Origin: Chara braunii
Taxonomy: Eukaryota > Streptophyta > Charophyceae > Charales > Characeae
Length of the DNA: 55,941 nucleotides
Direction: 5' to 3'
Assembly (NCBI GenBank): GCA_003427395.1
Contig: BFEA01000007.1
Location: 7,403,959 to 7,459,899, forward strand
Shown here piece after piece: positions 53,462 to 55,941 of the stretch (the stretch's first letter is position 1; every line of letters starts with the position of its first letter). Below the pieces are notes generated by a model. That model saw nothing but the letters and a program-made list of their open reading frames with translations, was not told the origin of the DNA and did not search any database. The translations under genes and the position numbers were made by a program.

Positions 53462-54741
53462 TGTGACGACCCGTCCAAACATGGATTGAAACACACAACA
53501 GATTTCTGAGTTTTGCCCATAGACTGAATGCCTTGTTGAGTTTCCCGCCTGCCACTAAGTCTGTGTGTGCACGCTTGCTGGACTGCATGTCTGTCTGAGT
53601 GCTGGTTGGCTTAAGTGTGTGTGTGGCCATGCCTGTCTAAGTGCTGGTTGGCTTGAGTGTGTGTGTGGCCCACAAGGGCACTTGCTCGTTCATTGGGCCC
53701 TCAGGGCCGGTACTTACCTGTGGCCATGACATTGAGGGATCGCAGCAGGAAAAACACTCAAGTAGCGGGTAGGCCGGTACCACACCGTGAAGAGGTAGAT
53801 GTGCGGGTACTGGAGGCCGAGCAGAAGAAGACAAAAGTGGCATTTTTAGAGGCCCAGTAGTTGTAGGTTAGGTCTAGGCAGATACCAGTCCAATCAGTCT
53901 GGGTCTAGGGCCTGTACAGGCAATATCAGAGTCTGCAATGATGTTTCCCTCCAAAAGGGAGGAGGTACCGGTTGCTTGGAAGGCCGAGTGGCCTGGAAGT
54001 CACCGCCCGAAGAGGCAAGCAGGCCGCTATATCTCCCAGTCGGGCGAAGAGCCCGTCCTCTTTCTCGGTGTGCAAGTTTGGCGACACGCTGGTTGGAGCG
54101 CCGGTTGGAGCAGCGCTATCCAGGAGCAGCGTTGCTGGGGGAAGGTGAAGGACACGGAGGAGGAAGAAGGACAGGAAGGGGGAGGATCGCCAGGGTCACT
54201 TACCTGGCTATGGTGGCAGCCATCTTCATCACCTTGGTGGGCGCTGCAGCAGGGCGTCCCCAATTGGGGAGAGCCACACCAAGAAGCTTCAAGGCAGAGT
54301 TGGGCATGGCGGCCTGAGTGAAGCAGCCATAGCTGCTTTGGGTTGTCCTTTGGGCATCTGGGCAAGGCCTAGTAGTCCGCCATAGCCTCGACCTATGATG
54401 AGGAAGGGAGGAAGAGTCGGTCATGGCTATGGTGGACCTCAAGTGATGCCGGCAGTAGAAGAGGAACTCGAACATTGATTCTGGATCAGCCATTCAACAT
54501 TGTATTATTATTTCTTGTATGAATAAGAGAAGGGGAAAATAAGGAGGAGGAGATTGTTGGGCGAAGAAGAAGAGCCTTGTCATTTGTCTATGCTCGTGTA
54601 CATCATCTTCTTCTTCTTTCTTCTTTCTTCTTCTACTTCTAACCCTCTCTCTCCTCTCAAGTTCATTCATTTCTTTCTGCAATTGGACGACATTGTACTA
54701 TCTGATGGATGTGTATCTCGAAATTGGTCAGTATCATAACA
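53462..54741 (+). repeat. Element F 3' LTR
   Basis: 1,280 bp, matching 44976-46252 with scattered substitutions. Ends ATAACA, followed by the ATCA duplication (54742-54745) and the resumption of E pol. Confidence 0.93.
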
Positions 54742-54745
54742 ATCA

Positions 54746-54982
54746 AGAAGGTCCATGATCCCTCCATGGATGGAATATATGACAGTGAGGGCATTGTTAG
54801 GTGAAGACGTATTCAGAACAGGAGGTAGAGGTCGTCCACAGAAACAGTATAAGGTCCGATTTGCTTATCAGGAACCCAAGGATGACCGCTGGTTTACTAG
54901 AACTGAACTTCTAGAAACAGCTCCCGACGTAGTTAGAACCTACGAGAGAGAAAGGAAAGGTAAAAATCCGGTCTTGGACTGA
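54746..54982 (+). pseudogene. Element E pol 3' end (after F)
   Basis: Continuation of the E frame that was open at 44975 when F is removed with one ATCA copy. It encodes a chromodomain-like C-terminal tail with YKVRFAYQEPKDDRWFTRTELLETAPDVV spread over 54850-54935, clearly homologous to the tails of A, B and D, and ends in TGA at 54980-54982. It is followed by a short repeated AATTTAGGCCGGC segment and a purine-rich GGCGGGAG before the right LTR. Confidence 0.88.
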
Positions 54983-55037
54983 ATTATTCTCGGAGGACCT
55001 CGAATTTAGGCCGGCTCCGAATTTAGGCCGGCGGGAG

Positions 55038-55697
55038 TGAAAGGGTATTCACCTGTTAGCAGTAGCGAATGCTGATCCCAGGGTTCGACCCCTAGTTCTT
55101 ACCTTACCTGTGTACAGTATCTGTGTCGACCCGAGAGTTGAACCCGTGACCTGTGTATTCACAACATTTGGTAGGGTGTTGTAGGTCCATAGGTTGTAGG
55201 GGTTCGATCTGTAGACCTGTAGGATAGAGGTCTTAGTGAGTTCTAGAAGTCGTAGCTGTAGCTCTTCTGAAGGGTCAAGGTCGTAGCTGCTATAGTCCTG
55301 AAAGGTCAAGGTCGTAGCTGCTACAGTGTTCGAAAGGCCAAGCCCACAAACTTCCGGAAGGTCCGGAAGTGGCCTTTCGAAGTTGTCTCACGTTCGGACA
55401 GAGGCAAGTGGGCAAGTGGTGAGCCCAACTGCGTTACATCGGCAGTGCGACTGCATCGAGTTGGCAGTGCAAACCCATGCAGTCAGCGGTACCGGTCCCA
55501 ATCAGTCAGAGTCCAGTCAAGCAAGTACCGTGTGGGACTGTGTGCACCAAGGGCATGGGAAAGGGGCAGACCAACGAGTTACAGAAGTATAAATCAAGAG
55601 GCTGCGCCCAGCCATTCATTCATTCCTGCGTAAGCCATGCGGAAGCGCTGCTTGAGCGACTTGTGCGAGGTGGTCTGCAGAGTGCCCGAAGACGAAG
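55038..55697 (+). repeat. Element E right LTR, truncated
   Basis: 660 bp matching 37615 to about 38275 of the left LTR, including the TATAAATC box (55588-55595) and two B-box-like sites (55082-55092 and 55201-55211). The match stops abruptly at GACGAAG (55697), so roughly the last third is missing. Confidence 0.88.
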
Positions 55698-55941
55698 TTG
55701 TTATGAACTTGGTTGTCTGACAATTTGCTTGCCACTCACACACAGAAGAACTCACACACGCCCATACATGCATGAGACAAAGGGGAGGAGGAAACAGAGT
55801 CCAACTGCACACAGACCAGAGATAAGCAGCGGAATAACAACTATGCACACAAGGGGAGAATACACTCAGTGTTTCTCTCTCTCTGATACACTCCCAACAA
55901 CCAATCACAATATGACACTGCGAAGATCACAATTGGAATAT
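55698..55941. other. Unassigned sequence, possibly the edge of another element
   Basis: Starts TTGTTATGAACTTGG and is unrelated to the rest of the E LTR. TG at 55699-55700 could be the first bases of another LTR inserted into E, but no second end, PBS or coding region lies in the window. No gene is recognised. Confidence 0.35.

Larger units (their letters stand above)
44976..54741 (+). mobile_element. Element F: Ty3/gypsy, family 4, nested in E pol
   Basis: Plus-strand element of 9,766 bp: LTRs 44976-46252 and 53462-54741 (TGTGA...ATAACA), PBS 46254-46265, leader, gag, pol, polypurine tract. ATCA is duplicated at 44972-44975 and 54742-54745, and removal restores the E pol frame exactly. From 51303 to 53306 the frame is continuous apart from five TAG/TAA codons. 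It is the best preserved element of the window, though still broken. Confidence 0.95.
37615..55697 (+). mobile_element. Element E: Ty3/gypsy, family 3, carrying nested F
   Basis: Plus-strand element: left LTR (37615-38609), PBS-like site, long leader, gag, pol interrupted by F at 44976-54741 (plus one ATCA copy), pol 3' end (54746-54982) and a truncated right LTR (55038-55697). The two LTRs match up to 55697, where the right one ends abruptly. The target duplication cannot be confirmed because the right end is missing. Own sequence in the window is about 8.3 kb. Confidence 0.9.

Overview
The window is a block of nested, decayed Ty3/gypsy LTR retrotransposons in nuclear DNA of a green-lineage eukaryote. 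The evidence is six gag-pol elements of four families, with PBSs matching the initiator tRNA-Met 3' end, plus a plastid psaJ reading frame with a Shine-Dalgarno-like leader that serves as the insertion target (a nuclear copy of plastid DNA, NUPT). Element style and AT-rich plastid DNA fit a repeat-rich streptophyte alga (Chara-like) or an early land plant; the species cannot be fixed from sequence alone.

Layout. 1-1495: flank with a GA microsatellite, a possible host exon and an AT-rich, organelle-like tract. 1496-9848: element A (family 1, minus strand). 9853-10793: solo LTR of family 1, head-to-head with A. 10927-10948 plus 37461-37564: the two halves of psaJ, split by element B. 10949-37456: element B (family 1, plus strand), whose leader is interrupted by element C (13073-30828, family 2, minus strand), whose own leader is interrupted by element D (20445-29173, family 1, minus strand). 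37615-55697: element E (family 3, plus strand), whose pol 3' end is interrupted by element F (44976-54741, family 4, plus strand). 55698-55941: unassigned sequence that truncates the right LTR of E, perhaps the edge of another element.

Removing each inner element with one copy of its 4-bp target duplication restores the outer sequence (psaJ around B, the B leader around C, E pol around F). Insertion order is therefore psaJ NUPT, then B, then C, then D; and E, then F. Each element has gag (CCHC knuckle), protease, reverse transcriptase, RNase H, integrase with a GPY/F-like module and a chromodomain-like tail, and none has an intact gag-pol.

Main observations: (i) families 1 and 4 place pol in the -1 frame and share a GGGAAAC slippery heptamer exactly four codons before a TAG gag stop, just after the zinc knuckle; (ii) 4-bp target duplications recur across families; (iii) leaders carry tandem arrays of plant-type transcription-factor core motifs (W-boxes in E, TGACGTGG in C); (iv) unrelated families share leader or LTR motifs; (v) premature stops fall mostly at Gln codons.
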